64,000 bases of DNA from Eutreptiella sp. 'Long Island Sound 2002' (GCA_964036045.1 OZ038384.1:98319600-98383599); one strand, 5' to 3'; positions 10,755 to 21,940 are shown, numbered from the stretch's first letter. Notes: a model not told the origin generated them from the sequence alone. Program-made: numbers and translations.

Positions 10755-11301
10755 TAATTCGTTGGCAAGGGCCTTGCGAAAAACGAAAACGCCCCAAACG
10801 AGATGAGAACGAGAGTTCCACAAGAAGACGCCTCCTTCTGTGGCAACCCGTCACATGAAATGCGGCTTGTGCCCGGAGTGACAATGGTTTGTGAGGTGGC
10901 ACAAATGAGCAAAGGACCACGCAACCACCGCGATTCCACATTGCCCCCCCCCCCCTTTTCGAATCTCTCGTTCCGTAGGTTGAGGATGGTCCTATTCTAG
11001 CCTTGTCGTTTTCGTCAACCCCGGACGCTTTTCAGAGTGGTGCAAGCGGAGCAAAACAAATGCAACAAATTCGACACGAGTGGCTTGCGCCCATAGGTCG
11101 AGGAGTTGGTGTTGTTTGTGCCTGCTGTAGTAGTTACACATTGAATGGATTCTTGAAACCTCGATATGAGCATGGAACGGGCATGAAGTAAAACCCGAGT
11201 ATACATCTTATTATCTTCTGATCTTCCCATGTTTGTCCGATGATTTGGCGTCCCCGTGCTTGGCGTTCATGGTCGCTTAAATACAAGGACCGAAGTTTTT
11301 A
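10755..11301. other. short open frames, uncertain
   Basis: Plus-strand frames at about 10,803-11,000 and 11,003-11,191 have plausible amino-acid composition but no recognised motif, and a C run (about 10,944) interrupts the first. They may be exons of a gene with 10,314-10,754 or 11,302-11,674; splice phases do not settle this. Confidence 0.3.
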
Positions 11302-11674
11302 AGCACATGCATCGGAGTTGCGTGGCGAAACGTGCGTCCCCTCATCCCAACACCATCACTTTCCGTGCTGGTACCTTGGGCTTTGCGTTCAATATGGCGC
11401 GGTCCTCAAGGGTTGGATTGTCTTTCGGGTTTGGGAAAACTTTGCTAGGGTGTTCAATGAAAAGGCCTTGCAAAAGTTTCATTTTGAAACCTCACCGTGC
11501 GCCGGGTCCTTGCATATATCCGTGGCATGGGCCCGAGGAAACTGGTACAAATCCGTATCGTCTCATCCGGGAGATCCCAAGTCAACTGACACGGATATCT
11601 CCGACATCTTTGGTCGTGTGGTGGTCATGCTTGCTAATGGGAATTTTTTGGTCACGGGGGGTCATTTGGCATGA
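11302..11674 (+). pseudogene. coding-like fragment, unknown; contains an HxSxAW motif
   Basis: An open frame from just after a TAA (11,299-11,301) to a TGA at 11,672, with no ATG near its start, so it is an exon or a decayed gene. It reads as a globular protein (WYLGLCVQYGAVLKGWIVF, then FHFETSPCAGSLHISVAWA). The LHISVAWA word resembles one of the two HxS/T motifs of 2H phosphoesterases, but only one is present and the fold is unproven. The frame upstream of the TAA also looks coding, which favours a nonsense mutation or an intron. Confidence 0.3.
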
Positions 11675-11717
11675 TGTCTAGGTTACTGCTTGAAGGTGGC
11701 GGCCCTATCAGCCTCTC

Positions 11718-11870
11718 GGAGCGGGGGGGAGGGGGAGGTTGCTCTAGCTCGGTCAGCCACCCAGCCAGCCAGCTGTGGCTAGGGTTAGCCCTGGCCGGCG
11801 GTTTCCTGCCAACCCAGCTGGCCAACCACATCCAGCAAGCCGCGGCTAGCACGGGGCGCGGCGCGAGGCG
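11718..11870 (+). repeat. GC-rich repeat, right copy (see 5105-5270)
   Basis: Same ordered words as the left copy, in direct orientation, about 6.6 kb away. It marks the return to GC-rich, run-rich DNA. Confidence 0.7.
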
Positions 11871-11879
11871 CCCTAAGGG

Positions 11880-12062
11880 TGTTAATTCTGCTGGTGCAAC
11901 GGTTGCAGATGTATTAATGATTGTTGTTGTCGCTGTTGCCGCCGCCGCTGCTGTTGCAACTTTTCTTGTTGCTGAAACTGCTGCTGCTAGTGTTGTTGTT
12001 GGTATTGCAGCTGTTGTTTTAGCTGCTGTTTTTGTTGCCGCTGTTGCCGCTGCCGCCGCCAA
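11880..12062. repeat. imperfect GTT/GCT trinucleotide array
   Basis: GTT, GCT and GCC triplets over about 180 bp. Translation gives Val/Ala on plus and Gln on minus, so both strands look open without being genes. Confidence 0.8.
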
Positions 12063-12210
12063 CACCGGTGGCTGGGAATACACGCAGCGGGTCCCGCCAC
12101 AGGGTTCACCCTGCACTTTGCTGCAACGTCGAACTGGCAACCGAGTTCCATGGCCCGCGCCGGTGCATTCATGTCCCTCCCACCACACCCCCTATGGTCC
12201 CACTTCGCAG

Positions 12211-12483
12211 TTGCTCGCGGCCCACACCAGCAGAGGCGACCATGCGCAGGGGGCAGCGCGGCTGCAGGAGCGCATCGGCACCATGGCAAACACGGACGGG
12301 TTCTTCACGGAGGTGTTGGGCCAGGTGAGCGCCGAGCTGCGCCGCATCATGACATCGCTGCGGTCGAGCACCGTTGACACGGTCTCGATGGCCACGGACC
12401 AACTGTTCGAATGCACCGCCGTCATCGAGAAGCTGAGCTCCCTCAGTGCGACCTCCGCCCAGCGGATGGAAAGCATTGCCCAG
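12211..12483 (+). CDS. coiled-coil protein, first exon seen
   Basis: Exon of 91 codons from acceptor ACTTCGCAG (ending 12,210) to a GT donor at 12,484, phase 0 at both ends. It could also hold the start codon (ATG at 12,282, Met-Ala-Asn-Thr, context ACCATGG). The peptide is helical and heptad-like (FFTEVLGQVSAELRRIMTSL, then ATDQLFECTAVIEKLSSL). It joins the exon at 13,497 in phase 0. This is the 5'-most exon I can support; a motor or other N-terminal domain upstream is not visible in the window. The protein family is not recognised; a cytoskeletal or scaffold role is only an inference from the coiled coil. Confidence 0.65.
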
Positions 12484-13496
12484 GTTCGAACCCCAGCCTT
12501 AATCTACTGGGCAACCAGTCGTGAGATGACAGGCATTGTTTTTGATGTTTGGATGTGGTTTGAGGGCACAACGTCGTTTTTGGCCTTTTTTTGGAGGAAA
12601 AAGTGTTTATTGCACAGACACCAGCTGTTGATTCCCAAAGTGTCTTCGTGTAATCTTACAATTGCCATAGAAGCGTTTGTCTGCTGTAAAAAGCCATTTT
12701 ACTGCAAGGATTTCGAATCCCGCCATCGGTTGTCAGCTTTGCGATTCCCGTTTGAAGCGCAGACACCGACTTCCAAACGAAGTGACGACCCGTGTTCAGG
12801 TCTTGAACACCTGGTCTCGACGGTGGCAACGGCTTTCAACCAGAATCTTTGGAAACGCAAATTGGGGTTGTCATTGGAAACCTGGAACTGCAGAGCTCCG
12901 TTTTCCCGGAAATGTTGATGTGAGGCAAGGCCTTCAGGAAACCTCCTGACCATTTCAGATCGGCGTGTTGGACGGGCGCCTCCTGCGTCCTGCGAACAGT
13001 CCTCTTGCTGAGGGCCTTGGTGCATCCCAGTTCCCTACGGTTGTGGGCTGCGACAGGGGGCCCGGCGGCACCGGCTGCGGAAGCGACGCAAGCCCGGCCA
13101 CGGGGGCGATCCATGAACTCGCCAAAAATCACGCTGATCAAAAGGTCTACACATACCCGTCGCTTTGTGCACCGCAGCGGAAAACTTTGATAAACGTAAA
13201 ATGGCTCATCCACTTTTTCTGAATCTGAATCAGCTTTGTGGAAAAAATGGATGAGCCGTTGTCCACAAATTTCCAACATTCCGCTTCATGGCTCATCCAT
13301 TTTTGTGAAAATCTGCTCTCCAGAGGCTCAAAGAATGCCTTTCCGGGGTCTACACCTGGTTCATGGACGGACAGACCCGCGAGGGCCCCGCTTTAGGAGA
13401 GATTCGTTGCTCTCCGCAACCAGGAGCAGGTGGTGTGGATTTGGGCACGGCGGGGTCTGCGTCACGCAATGCCTCATCCTTTGTTCCCGCACTCAG
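12484..13496. other. intron with hairpin and possible small exons
   Basis: At 13,202-13,258 GGCTCATCCA...TTTTT pairs with AAAAAATGGATGAGCC to form a hairpin, and a third copy of the word is at 13,292. Two stretches could be extra exons: 12,961-13,041 after TTTCAG, and 13,322 onward after CTCTCCAG, reading RLKECLSGVYTWFMDG. The second lacks a GT donor in the required phase, so I leave both out of the gene model. Confidence 0.4.
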
Positions 13497-13676
13497 ATGT
13501 TCTCCGAGACGAGAGAGCAGACGTCAAGGCAAGCGAAGCAGCTGGACAAGATGTTCGCTGTGCGCAACGCCGTGGAGGATGCCACGAGTTCTTTCATCCA
13601 TTCCCTTGACGATAAGGGCCAGGGTGGATGGCAGGACAATCTGTGGAAGCACAACACCCGCCACGACACTGACCAG
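13497..13676 (+). CDS. coiled-coil protein, exon 2
   Basis: Exon of exactly 60 codons from acceptor CACTCAG to donor GTCTCC (GT at 13,677), phase 0/0. Polar helical sequence (FSETREQTSRQAKQLDKMFA) typical of a stalk. The in-frame stop right after the donor supports splicing here rather than readthrough. Confidence 0.7.
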
Positions 13677-14547
13677 GTCTCCTGATGCCGTGCGAAGGGC
13701 GCTTGCTGCGGGTGGTGGTGGCGCTGTGCGTGCATTGCTCGTGCGAAAAGGCGAGGCAAAAATCGCGAAATACAGAGGCGAAAAGCGTGACAAAATCGCT
13801 AAATGCAGCACAGCCAACACGCGTGACAAACTCGTAAAATGCGCTAGAGGCGACAAAACCGCGAAATACAGGCTTGCTCGACCTCCGGTGTGTGCGCGCG
13901 TGCGCACACGCGTGCGTCTGTTTGTTTGAATTCCCTGATGTGTTGTCGCGGTGCCGCAACCATGCCAGCAGGGGGGTATGCGTGTGTTGTCGTCTGTTGG
14001 CCTGGTAGCCGTGGCCCAACGCGGTAGCTAATGCATGGGTGGGGGCAAATTGGCTTGCGCGGGGGGGGCAGGTCGTTCGAGCCCCCCAAAAGAGGGGGGG
14101 GGGGTCTAGGAAAGGGGCTCTCATGACAGGCCCAAGAGGCTAGTCTAAAACCTCTAATGATGACTCACCCCCTGCGCCGCAAAGCGGCCCGGACATATCT
14201 CTCGGGGACATTCAGAATATGCCAACGCGGAGCAGATTCGCAATTTTTTGGGTGTTTCTAAACTTTTGGTCCAATGCACCAAAGTTCTGTTCCGTAGGGG
14301 GGGTTATGTGTATGCTTTTTGAAATCTGTGAGAAAAGGCCGTTTCAGAAATGTATGGGTTAGGGGGGGATAGGTGGTCCTCTTTTTGAGCACAGAGCTGT
14401 AGATAGGACGATGCACAAAACGGAGCAATGCTCAAGGGATAACTGCTTACTCCGAATCTGAGTCGTCGTCATTGTTGGCTCCTTCCACAAGGGCTGGGAC
14501 CCCATTGGGGCACACATCCCCCTGCTTGTGAATGGGAACATAATTCT

Positions 14548-14838
14548 TCAATTTTCTCCCAGAAATTCATGCTGGGATGCCTTGCTGGGGTACTCTTTAT
14601 CCCAAAATTGGGATGCAAAAGCAGTAGCCTCAGCAGTGGTCAAAATCTGGTATTCCTTGTGATCGCATGCAGGTTGCTGCGAACCGGCTGTACAAGGCCT
14701 TTTTGCTTTGCTAACCGACGTCCGACGAGTAACACGCACCCAGTTTTCCCCACCAGAGCGTGCTCTTTTGCGAACCAAAGGTTTCTGTGGTGCATCTGGG
14801 GATGCAACAGCACGTGGCGTGAATTTGTATGCGGACAT
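14548..14838 (-). CDS. hypothetical basic protein, likely transposon remnant
   Basis: A minus-strand ATG at 14,838 opens a 96-codon frame ending TAA at 14,548. It is Lys/Arg-rich in the middle (KPLVRKRARSGGENW, then RRTSVSKAKRP) and polar at the end (TAEATAFASQFWDKEYP). The composition looks coding. Because it lies antisense inside an intron with no neighbours, it is probably the N-terminal part of a mobile-element protein or a small nested gene. No domain recognised. Confidence 0.35.
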   Translation of the reverse strand: MSAYKFTPRAVASPDAPQKPLVRKRARSGGENWVRVTRRTSVSKAKRPCTAGSQQPACDHKEYQILTTAEATAFASQFWDKEYPSKASQHEFLGEN

Positions 14839-15928
14839 GGTGGCTGCCTGTTGACAAAAAGAGGCAGCAAGCAACACAGGCGCCGTCTAAAAAGGACGAA
14901 AATCTTGAACATTCCGTCAGTACAGCATGCAGACCCGGGGTGTTCCAAGTAGCCCTTTTCAAGGGTTTTCCGAATATACCCCACAACCCCCCCCCTCCCC
15001 ACGGGGCACCAAGCTGGCACAAATGAGGTAACAATGGCACCAACCCCTAAAAACGCTCCGAGTTGGCATAAATGTTGATGTCCCTGAAAGATATGTTGGG
15101 GTACCTCAGGACCCCCCCCCCCAAACCTCCCCGTCCGCCCGCCGGGGGTCCCCGTCAGTCCGTGCGGGGTCCCCATCACAGGAGCCCAGAAGGGCGGGGA
15201 GGACACTGCATCATGCGGTGAAGAATAAAAGGGTGACTGTCCATTGCCCCGTAAAGAAACCACAGACGGACTATATGTCACACAGGGTCCAGGAAAGGGG
15301 TCCGAACGACCTGCCCCCCCCCCCCCCGTGCGCAAGCCAATTTTCCCCCACCCCATTGAGAACCATTTGTGGTCTGAGAAGCTTTGCTTCATGGTGCGTC
15401 CACCTGAGCTCCCGGGCTGTTGCGTGGTGTTGGTGTCGTGCGCCACCCCTGCGAGAATCGCCTCCCCTTCCTCCCTGCCTCGTGCCAGCGCTGTCGCGTA
15501 CCCCCGGACCACTCCCTCCTGAGGGGCTGCTCCTTGCCCCCAATGTACGTCAGCTTCGGATTCTTTGAATCTCTGGAGTCTCTCGAAGGCCGCAGCGCGT
15601 GAAAGAGCCTGAGGCGATCTGCAGCGAGGTTCTGTCCCGGGAGGATGCCTCACGGTGGATTAATATTGTGGCAAACTCCGTGGACAGGGCCCCTTCGGAA
15701 CAAGAAGCTGTCCCCCTAACGGCAAGTGCCAGTTCCAATGGCATTTGTAACCGACAGTAACCGCCCCCAACCGCTTTGGCAACCTCCTCCAACCGCCTGT
15801 CTAACCGCCTCTGGGGCCACCTCTGAGGTGCCTTCCCTTCTAATGCATCCGTGCCGCGAGGCATACTTGGCTGACCCCGAGCTGCCTCGCCTTTGGCAAA
15901 GACCTGCCCCCCCCCCCCAACACACACG

Positions 15929-15978
15929 TACACGCACGCACGGACGTACGCACACGCACACGCACACACACGCACACC
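15929..15978. repeat. CA/CG alternating microsatellite
   Basis: CACACG, CGCACG and CACACA units after a C run, purine-pyrimidine alternating. Confidence 0.85.
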
Positions 15979-16214
15979 CGCCTGAAAGTACAGGCTCGTC
16001 AGCGGACTGCCCGCACGCACCGCGTCAAATGGCGAACTGTAAGTCGTCGTAGTCACGCCCAATTTGTGCAAGTGACATGAGGCTCAAAATGTGCGTTGCA
16101 GTTGCCGGTCCCGGTTTGGGGCGATGTTGCTTTTATCTTCATGTGCCCCGCTGCGCCGCGATCGCCCGGCCCGTCGCGCGCGCTCTGCCGACGGCGTGTC
16201 ATGTGTTGCGCCAG

Positions 16215-16537
16215 TTGCTGAAGTCGAAGGCTGTGGAGTGGTCGTTCGAGGAGGACCGCGATGAGCTCGCGAACAGTCAGATCGAGCTGCTGGTGGCGCA
16301 ATTGGAGAACGCGAAGACCGAGGAGGAGCACATCAACGCCATGATGCAGCTGGATTTGACGAGCACCCTGTTGGATCAGAAGGAAAGGGCTCTGGCATCC
16401 CTGACGAAGGCGAAGACCGACAACGAGTCCCTCCGCACGGCCGCGCAGCAGGACTACTCCACGATCGTGGCTGCCATCTCGAAAGTGGAGAAGGAAAGCA
16501 CGGAGCACGTGAATCGGTTCACCTCGACGGTTGAGAG
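16215..16537 (+). CDS. coiled-coil protein, exon 3
   Basis: Starts after TGCGCCAG (phase 0) and ends at donor GAGAG|GTCAAG, leaving two bases of an Arg codon (phase 2). The next exon at 20,685 supplies the third base, which strongly supports the pair. The peptide is a strong heptad coiled coil (EEDRDELANSQIELLVAQLE, then LDQKERALASLTKAKTDNE). An earlier acceptor near 16,100 is possible but weaker. Confidence 0.75.
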
Positions 16538-16655
16538 GTCAAGCCTCCCTCCCTAGGACATAAGAACCCATCACACCATGGCATGGGTGCGTCTCAGGAC
16601 CCATCACATCACATCAGACTGTTTGCCTGCCGCAAGTGAAAGGTTTAGAGATGGT

Positions 16656-16740
16656 AGTCAACAACAACAACAACATCTACATCAACAACAACAACAACAG
16701 CAACAGCAACAACAACAACAGCAACAGCAACAACAGCACC

Positions 16741-16810
<70 letters not shown>

Positions 16811-16927
16811 GCAACAGCAACAGCACCAGCAACAACAACAGCAACAACAACAACAAATGTTGTTGTTATTGTTGTTAACAGCAACAGCAACAGCACCAGC
16901 AACAACAACAGCAACAACAACAACAAA

Positions 16928-16995
<68 letters not shown>

Positions 16996-17006
16996 TTGTT
17001 GTTGTT

Positions 17007-17084
<78 letters not shown>

Positions 17085-17103
17085 GCTGTTGCTGTTGCTG
17101 TAG

Positions 17104-17141
<38 letters not shown>

Positions 17142-17215
17142 GCTGTTGTTGTTGTTGCCGTTGTTGTTGTTGCTGTTGCTGTTGTTGTTGTTGTTGTTGA
17201 TGTTGATGTTGTATT
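16656..17215. repeat. CAA array followed by TTG array (inverted triplet repeat)
   Basis: About 200 bp of CAA/CAG triplets to about 16,857, a short TTG/AAC switch, more CAA to 16,927, then about 290 bp of TTG/CTG triplets. The two halves are complementary and could form a very long hairpin. Four of six frames are open as poly-Asn, Gln, Thr, Leu, Val or Cys. Confidence 0.95.
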
Positions 17216-17224
17216 TGTCACGGT

Positions 17225-17310
17225 GCCCCAAAACCAAGAACGGGCTGTATCTTGGGCTACGTGGCTCAAATCCGAAATCCCAGGGCACCTAGTCAACCCG
17301 CAACCACCCA
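17225..17310 (+). repeat. foldback-family fragment
   Basis: Matches 19,813-19,905 in the same orientation (ACCAAGAACGGGC, TGGGCTACGTGGCTCAAAT, GGGCACCTAGTC) and, more distantly, 61,380-61,470 and the reverse complements at about 61,900 and 63,045. Confidence 0.8.
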
Positions 17311-17667
17311 GTTTTGCCTACTTGTGGCATTGGCCTTTGCCTCACCCCCTGGACCTTTCATACAGGCACGGTGTACAACGGAACACCACGGCTCTTGCCA
17401 CGCCACCCCTATATAGCCCTTCGTTCTCGCTATCACCGCCAAGCTTGTGCCTTCTGCTACCGCCAGCACGTTGCACCACCGCCCGCTCGCACCGCCACCG
17501 TGCCTCGCCAGGCCACTTGACGCCGCTTACGCCCTTTACCCGCGAGTTCCTCACACTGCGCCCACCACCGCCACCGCCCCCGCCGCCGTGCTACTGGTCA
17601 CATGTGCAGAGGTCAATCGGTTAGGCTATGTACATGCCTGTAGGCATTGTCCCTCTAGTTTGCTTGT

Positions 17668-18005
17668 GGGGCCAGGGAATGCCCCAGTACGCCCTCTGAG
17701 TTGTTTCAGGGGTCAGAGGGACACCCCGGTACCTCCATGAGTTGTTCGAGGGGTCACGGGACACCCCAGTACCCCCACTGAATTGCTCCTGGGACCCGTG
17801 GGCTGCCCCTATACCTCCCTGAGTTGGTCTTGGGGTCAGAGGACACCCCCATACCCCCACAGATTTTCTCCCGGGGCCCTTGGGCGGCCCCTATACCTCC
17901 TTGGGTTGGTCTTGGGGTCAGGGGGCACCCCTGTACCCCCACGAAGTTTCTCCCGGGGCCCGTGGGCAGCCCCAATACCTCCTTGAGTTGTTCCTGGGGT
18001 CAATG
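17668..18005 (+). repeat. 41-bp minisatellite, about eight units
   Basis: Units begin GGGTCAGxGG or GGCCCxTGGG, pass through CACCCC or CCCCTATACC and end GTTGTTC or TCTCCC. From about 17,790 two alternating variants form an 82-bp higher-order unit. Confidence 0.85.
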
Positions 18006-18231
18006 GGCTGCGGCGGACAGCTGGATGGGTCAGGCTATGTGTGGAGTCGCAGCAGCTTGGATGGCCACATGGGGTGTGCAGGGGTGCTGCAACTTGGTGG
18101 TGAATGGCGAGTGGAGAAGGTTGTTGGCCGATGAAACACGGGCGGGCATTATGGTTTGGAAGGGTGTACGTACGTGAAGTCTGGGGGTGGGGGGATGCCG
18201 CTATGGGGGTTTGGAGATGGTAGTCAACAAC

Positions 18232-18607
18232 AATGTTGCGCGCAATTTGGGCCATTTTTGGCCATTTTTCGGCCGTTTCTTGGACATATTGCGGAGTTAG
18301 AGGGCAATAAAGGGCTCCTTGTCACAAGGAAGTCAGGGCGCACGTGCAGTGTAGAAACCGTTTCCCTTCCTTTGGCCGTTTTGGCGGGCTTCCAGAGCCG
18401 TTTTGGGCCAAAAAAAGCTTTTTGGGGGCACAAAATGTGCAGTTTTGGGAAGGCACCTCCCGACTTGGCGCCCTTGCCCCAGTGCGCCACCGGTGGGGTT
18501 TTGGCTGAAAACTTGGATTTGGCAAGGGCACCACCTAAGCTTCAGGATGGCTAGAGTAGAGTAGAGCGATGAGGCGGAGCAATGGCCAAAACGGAAAGGA
18601 GAAGTAC

Positions 18608-18642
<35 letters not shown>

Positions 18643-19905
18643 ATTGCTTGCTTGTTAGCTAGATTTAAGGGGAGAGGGGTGTAGCAATACACGTTTATCT
18701 ATGTATATCCTCTAATCTACACCCCTCTCCCCAACTCTAGGTGGCTCCACCATACGGCTCTTAGGTAGGTATCAAGTGCAAAACTTGGTGCACACATGTG
18801 GCGAAACGGGCCTGAACTTGGACAAAAGCTGTCGAGAGCATCACGGAGGTTTCAGTTTCTTTTGCAGTGAGAAACAGAAGGCGTGTCCAGTTTTGTAATT
18901 GCTGATAAAAAAAACCTCAACTTAACAGGCACTGTTTTGGCCCTGCCCCTGACAGTGGAAACTCCTAAAGTCCCACAAGGCATTGCAATCTTCAAGTCAC
19001 AATTCACAGAGTGGTCTTCCTTTTTGAGCAGTAGTTTTGTTTGCACAAGGTGAGTGAACTATGTTGCGAGAACATGTGTGCGACATGGGGCATATGTGTG
19101 CACACATGGGGATATGTGTGTCAACAAGCAGCATCATGAAGCATGCAACCTAACCTTGAATCGCCCAACTTGTTGGCCTCGCACAGCCTTCCCACTGTCT
19201 CCGATTCACGAAAATCCTTTTCTAGTGTGTCCGGCACGTCCAAAATAGGGGGGGGGGGGGTATACCTTGAAGGGGGGATGGGGCCCCATGTGTGTCCAAG
19301 TTACAAACCGCCCCCCAAAGTCGTCTTTGCCGTATATATTACTACACCCCTCTCCCCGTAAATCTAGCTAAGCACAAGCAACAAGCAACAAGCAACAAGC
19401 AAGCAAGCAAGCAACAAGCAACCGTTCTCCTTGCCGTTTTGGCCATTACTGTGTTCCAACGCTTCAGGCTCTACTCTACTCTAGCCATCCTATAGCCTAG
19501 GTGGTGCCCTTGCCAAATCCAAGTTTTGAGCCAAAAACTCACCAGTGGCGCCCCGGGGCGGGGGCGCCAAGTCAGGAGGTGCCCTGCCAAAACTGCGCAT
19601 TTTGTGCCCTCAAACAGCCTTTTTTGGCCCAAAGCGGCCCCAAAGCCGAGTCCCAACGGACAAAAGAAGGGAAACGGTAGCTACACTACGCATGCGCCTT
19701 GATTGCCCCGTGACAAAGAGCATTTTGTTGCCCTCTAACTCCACGATATATCCAAGAAATGGCCCAAAAATGGCTAAAAGGGGCCCAAAATGTGCGCAGT
19801 TTGTGTCAAATAGCCCCAAAACCAAGAACGGGCCGTATCTTGGGCTACGTGGCTCAAATCCGAATTCCGAGGGCACCTAGTCCACCCGCAACCCCCCACG
19901 TTTTG
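18232..19905. repeat. foldback (inverted-repeat) element
   Basis: The arm at about 18,232-18,695 is the reverse complement of about 19,330-19,830, with diverged but continuous similarity: TAGCTAGATTTA-AGGGGAGAGGGGTG at one end, GGCCAxTTTTxGGCC words at the other. The loop is about 640 bp. The left arm carries a TTG/TTGCTTG microsatellite and the right arm its CAAGCAA counterpart. The same family makes up 60.9-64.0 kb, and an arm fragment hosts the hAT element at 25.65 kb. Confidence 0.75.
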
Positions 19906-20304
19906 TGGTTTCCAATCCTTAGAATCGCCCAACGAGACATTTAGACCCCCGTACTAGTGGTCACTTGGTGGAGCCAGAGGGCAGCCTAGGCCACACGGTG
20001 GGGGCCAACGGTGGGTCCACCAGGGTCCCTAGGGCGAAAAAAAAGATTTTTTCCAAAGTTGTTCCTAGACCACATGGGATGCTCAAACAACTGTTTTTGG
20101 CCCGCTTTGAGCCGCTAGTGACGCGTTTTGGCCCATGGAAAATCCCATAACGCCTTGAAAATGGGCCATTTTGGGACCAAAAATTGGTCAAAAATGGGTC
20201 AAAAACGCGTTTTTCCAAAAGTGATTTTGGACCATTTGGGATGCTCAAACAAGTGTTTTTCGCCCGTGTTGTGCTTTTCGTGTTCGGCCTGCGGGAGGGG
20301 GGGT
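19906..20304. repeat. foldback-family outer arm
   Basis: Words such as GGGATGCTCAAACAA, GGCCCATGGAAAATCCC and TTGGTCAAAAATGGGTCAAA are diverged reverse complements of 62,660-62,830 and 63,815-63,990. It is therefore the same superfamily as the right end of the window. Confidence 0.65.
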
Positions 20305-20480
20305 AGGGGTGTAAGGGCAAAAAAAAGTTTGTGTATTTAGATTTTGTTTTGGCTCTATATTTAAACTTCACTTTTTCCCAGAGGAATTTTTTTTTGGTTT
20401 TCAGTGGGTGGGTGGGTGGATTGGCCGTGGGAGGGGTCTGCCAGACCCCCCCCCCCCGTGGATAAGCACATCCCTGATGG
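20305..20480 (+). repeat. dispersed repeat, copy 1 (other copy 22,715-22,905)
   Basis: Shared order: AAAAAAAGTTTGTGTATTTA, then CATTTTTCCC-like, TTTTTTGGTTTTxxGTGGG, a G-rich tract, a C run, and CGTGGATAAGCAC.TCCCTGAT. Confidence 0.8.
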
Positions 20481-20684
20481 GGACAAATATTCACGTTTTT
20501 CTCCATCTGAGATCCCTATCCCACAAGATAATACACCCATTGCTGACCCTGAACTGGTGAGACCCTAAACCGCAAACCTGAACTGGAAGTGCACCAAAGC
20601 GCAGAACCCCACAAACCCCCGAAACCGCAACCGGAACCCAGAAACCAGCGCCCGCGTGCCTCCTCTTGTCCCTTCCTGCCGCAG

Positions 20685-21015
20685 GGGTGAGGCTTTCCTC
20701 CGCCGGAACACGGAGGCGCTCGGGCGGATTGAAGAAGAGATCGCGGCCATGCGGGACTGGTACAACTACGAGAAATCCCTGGCAGACGGGTCGCGGAACC
20801 CCAAGGCGGTCAGGCTCAAGAACGAGATCCGCTCGTTGGAGACTGAGCTGAAGAAGAAGCACGAGGAGATCCTCCTCGCCGAGCAGGAGGCGGAGAAGAA
20901 CCGGCCGCCGCAGGAGCAGATCGATGCCGCCATCCAGCAGCTGAACGGGATCTTCAGCCCTTTGGACAGTGAGCTGCACCGCATGAAGATCAAGATGCAG
21001 CAGGAGGGGGAGACG
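20685..21015 (+). CDS. coiled-coil protein, exon 4
   Basis: The acceptor CTTCCTGCCGCAG is excellent. The first base completes the split Arg codon of exon 3. It ends at ACG|GTTGCT in phase 0. It encodes a long charged coiled coil (RRNTEALGRIEEEIAAMRDW, then LETELKKKHEEILLAEQEAE). Codons are GC-rich in the third position, unlike the surrounding intron. Confidence 0.8.
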
Positions 21016-21940
21016 GTTGCTTCCAATTCCGTGCTGCGTGTGCATGGCAGTGCTCCGCCCGGTCGCGCCTCGGCCGTCATGTGGGGCTTCCAGATGGGGC
21101 ATGGGGGATCGTGCCAAGCTGCTCAAGGCACGAGGTTGGCCTCGGGGAGCCCGTGAACCGGGAAGGGACCAGCAACGGTTCGCTGGGGCCTGGGGGTCGC
21201 CTGGGCATTCGATCCCCACCTCCGCCTACATCCACATCCGTTTTGCTGAACGTGCATCCCCCCCCCCCCCCCTGGGCAAGGACACAGGGTGAGAGGCCAA
21301 TGGGCATCACCGCCTATAGAGGAAAAGGGTCCAAGGGAAGGGCAGCGAACGGCGATCAGCCAGTAGGCGCCGCCCGCTGCAGACGAGAACAATACACTAC
21401 GGCCGCATCCCCCCCCCCCGGAAGTATTAGAATGGACGTACACCGCAGGACCTGCACCCCCCCCCCCCAAAAAAAAACAAAGTGACCACTCAGAAATGCC
21501 CACGAGTTTGGTGTCGACAAAAAAAAAAGAGGGAAGGTAGCAACGCAACCGTCTTGAGCTAGGGTAGCTGGGGTGGCCTAATTTTGAGGGCATTTGGAAG
21601 GGGTCGGTATGGGGGTTCTTCACAGGGGAATCTAGTCCAAAAGCAGCGCGAGTTGCGCGCAACATGCGCGCACAGTGCACACGCAGTGCAAAGATTCTCC
21701 CTATGTCGTCGGAAAAAATGAAATTTACCGTTCGGAAAATTATTGGTACACAAAATTTTGGGTCCCAGACCCCCCCCCCCCCCCCTTCTAATACTTCCCT
21801 GCCCGCATATGGCCGGCCGATATGCAGAGTCGTCGGGGACGCTATCATGCTCCACCCCAGGCGGCCTGTGAGCCTTAAGATCGGCGACCAAATCCACATC
21901 CAAATCCCCGCCCACATCCACCCCTATGCCCCCCGCACAG
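21016..21940. other. intron 4
   Basis: Contains four C runs of 8-15 bases and a repeat copy at 21,715-21,802 shared with 35,325-35,425. No gene seen. Confidence 0.6.
21715..21802 (+). repeat. dispersed repeat, copy 1 (other copy 35,325-35,425)
   Basis: Both copies read GAAATTTACxx, then GTACACAAAxTTTTGGGTCC, CAGAC, a C run, TTCTAATACxTCCCTG. Confidence 0.85.

Larger units (their letters stand above)
13677..16214. other. intron 2 with repeats and an antisense coding-like fragment
   Basis: Contains CG-alternating DNA near 13,893, G runs at 14,060 and 14,095, C runs near 14,990, 15,112 and 15,317, and the minus-strand fragment at 14,548-14,838. A CA/CG alternating tract is at 15,929-15,978. 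Confidence 0.5.
16538..20684. other. intron 3, 4.1 kb, filled with repeats
   Basis: Holds the CAA/TTG array, a 41-bp minisatellite and a foldback repeat cluster, each listed separately. No protein gene is supported; long open frames in the array are triplet-repeat artefacts. Confidence 0.7.

Noticed and set aside
12705-12735. GATTTCGAATCCCGCC, tRNA B-box-like word
   Set aside because: No A box or cloverleaf around it.
11671-12918. 415-codon plus-strand frame
   Set aside because: Runs through a GTT/GCT triplet array, one real exon (12,211-12,483) and then intron; only the exon part is supported.
16636-17296. Long open frames of poly-Asn, Gln, Thr, Val or Leu on both strands
   Set aside because: Products of the CAA/TTG triplet array; open in several frames at once and lying in an intron.
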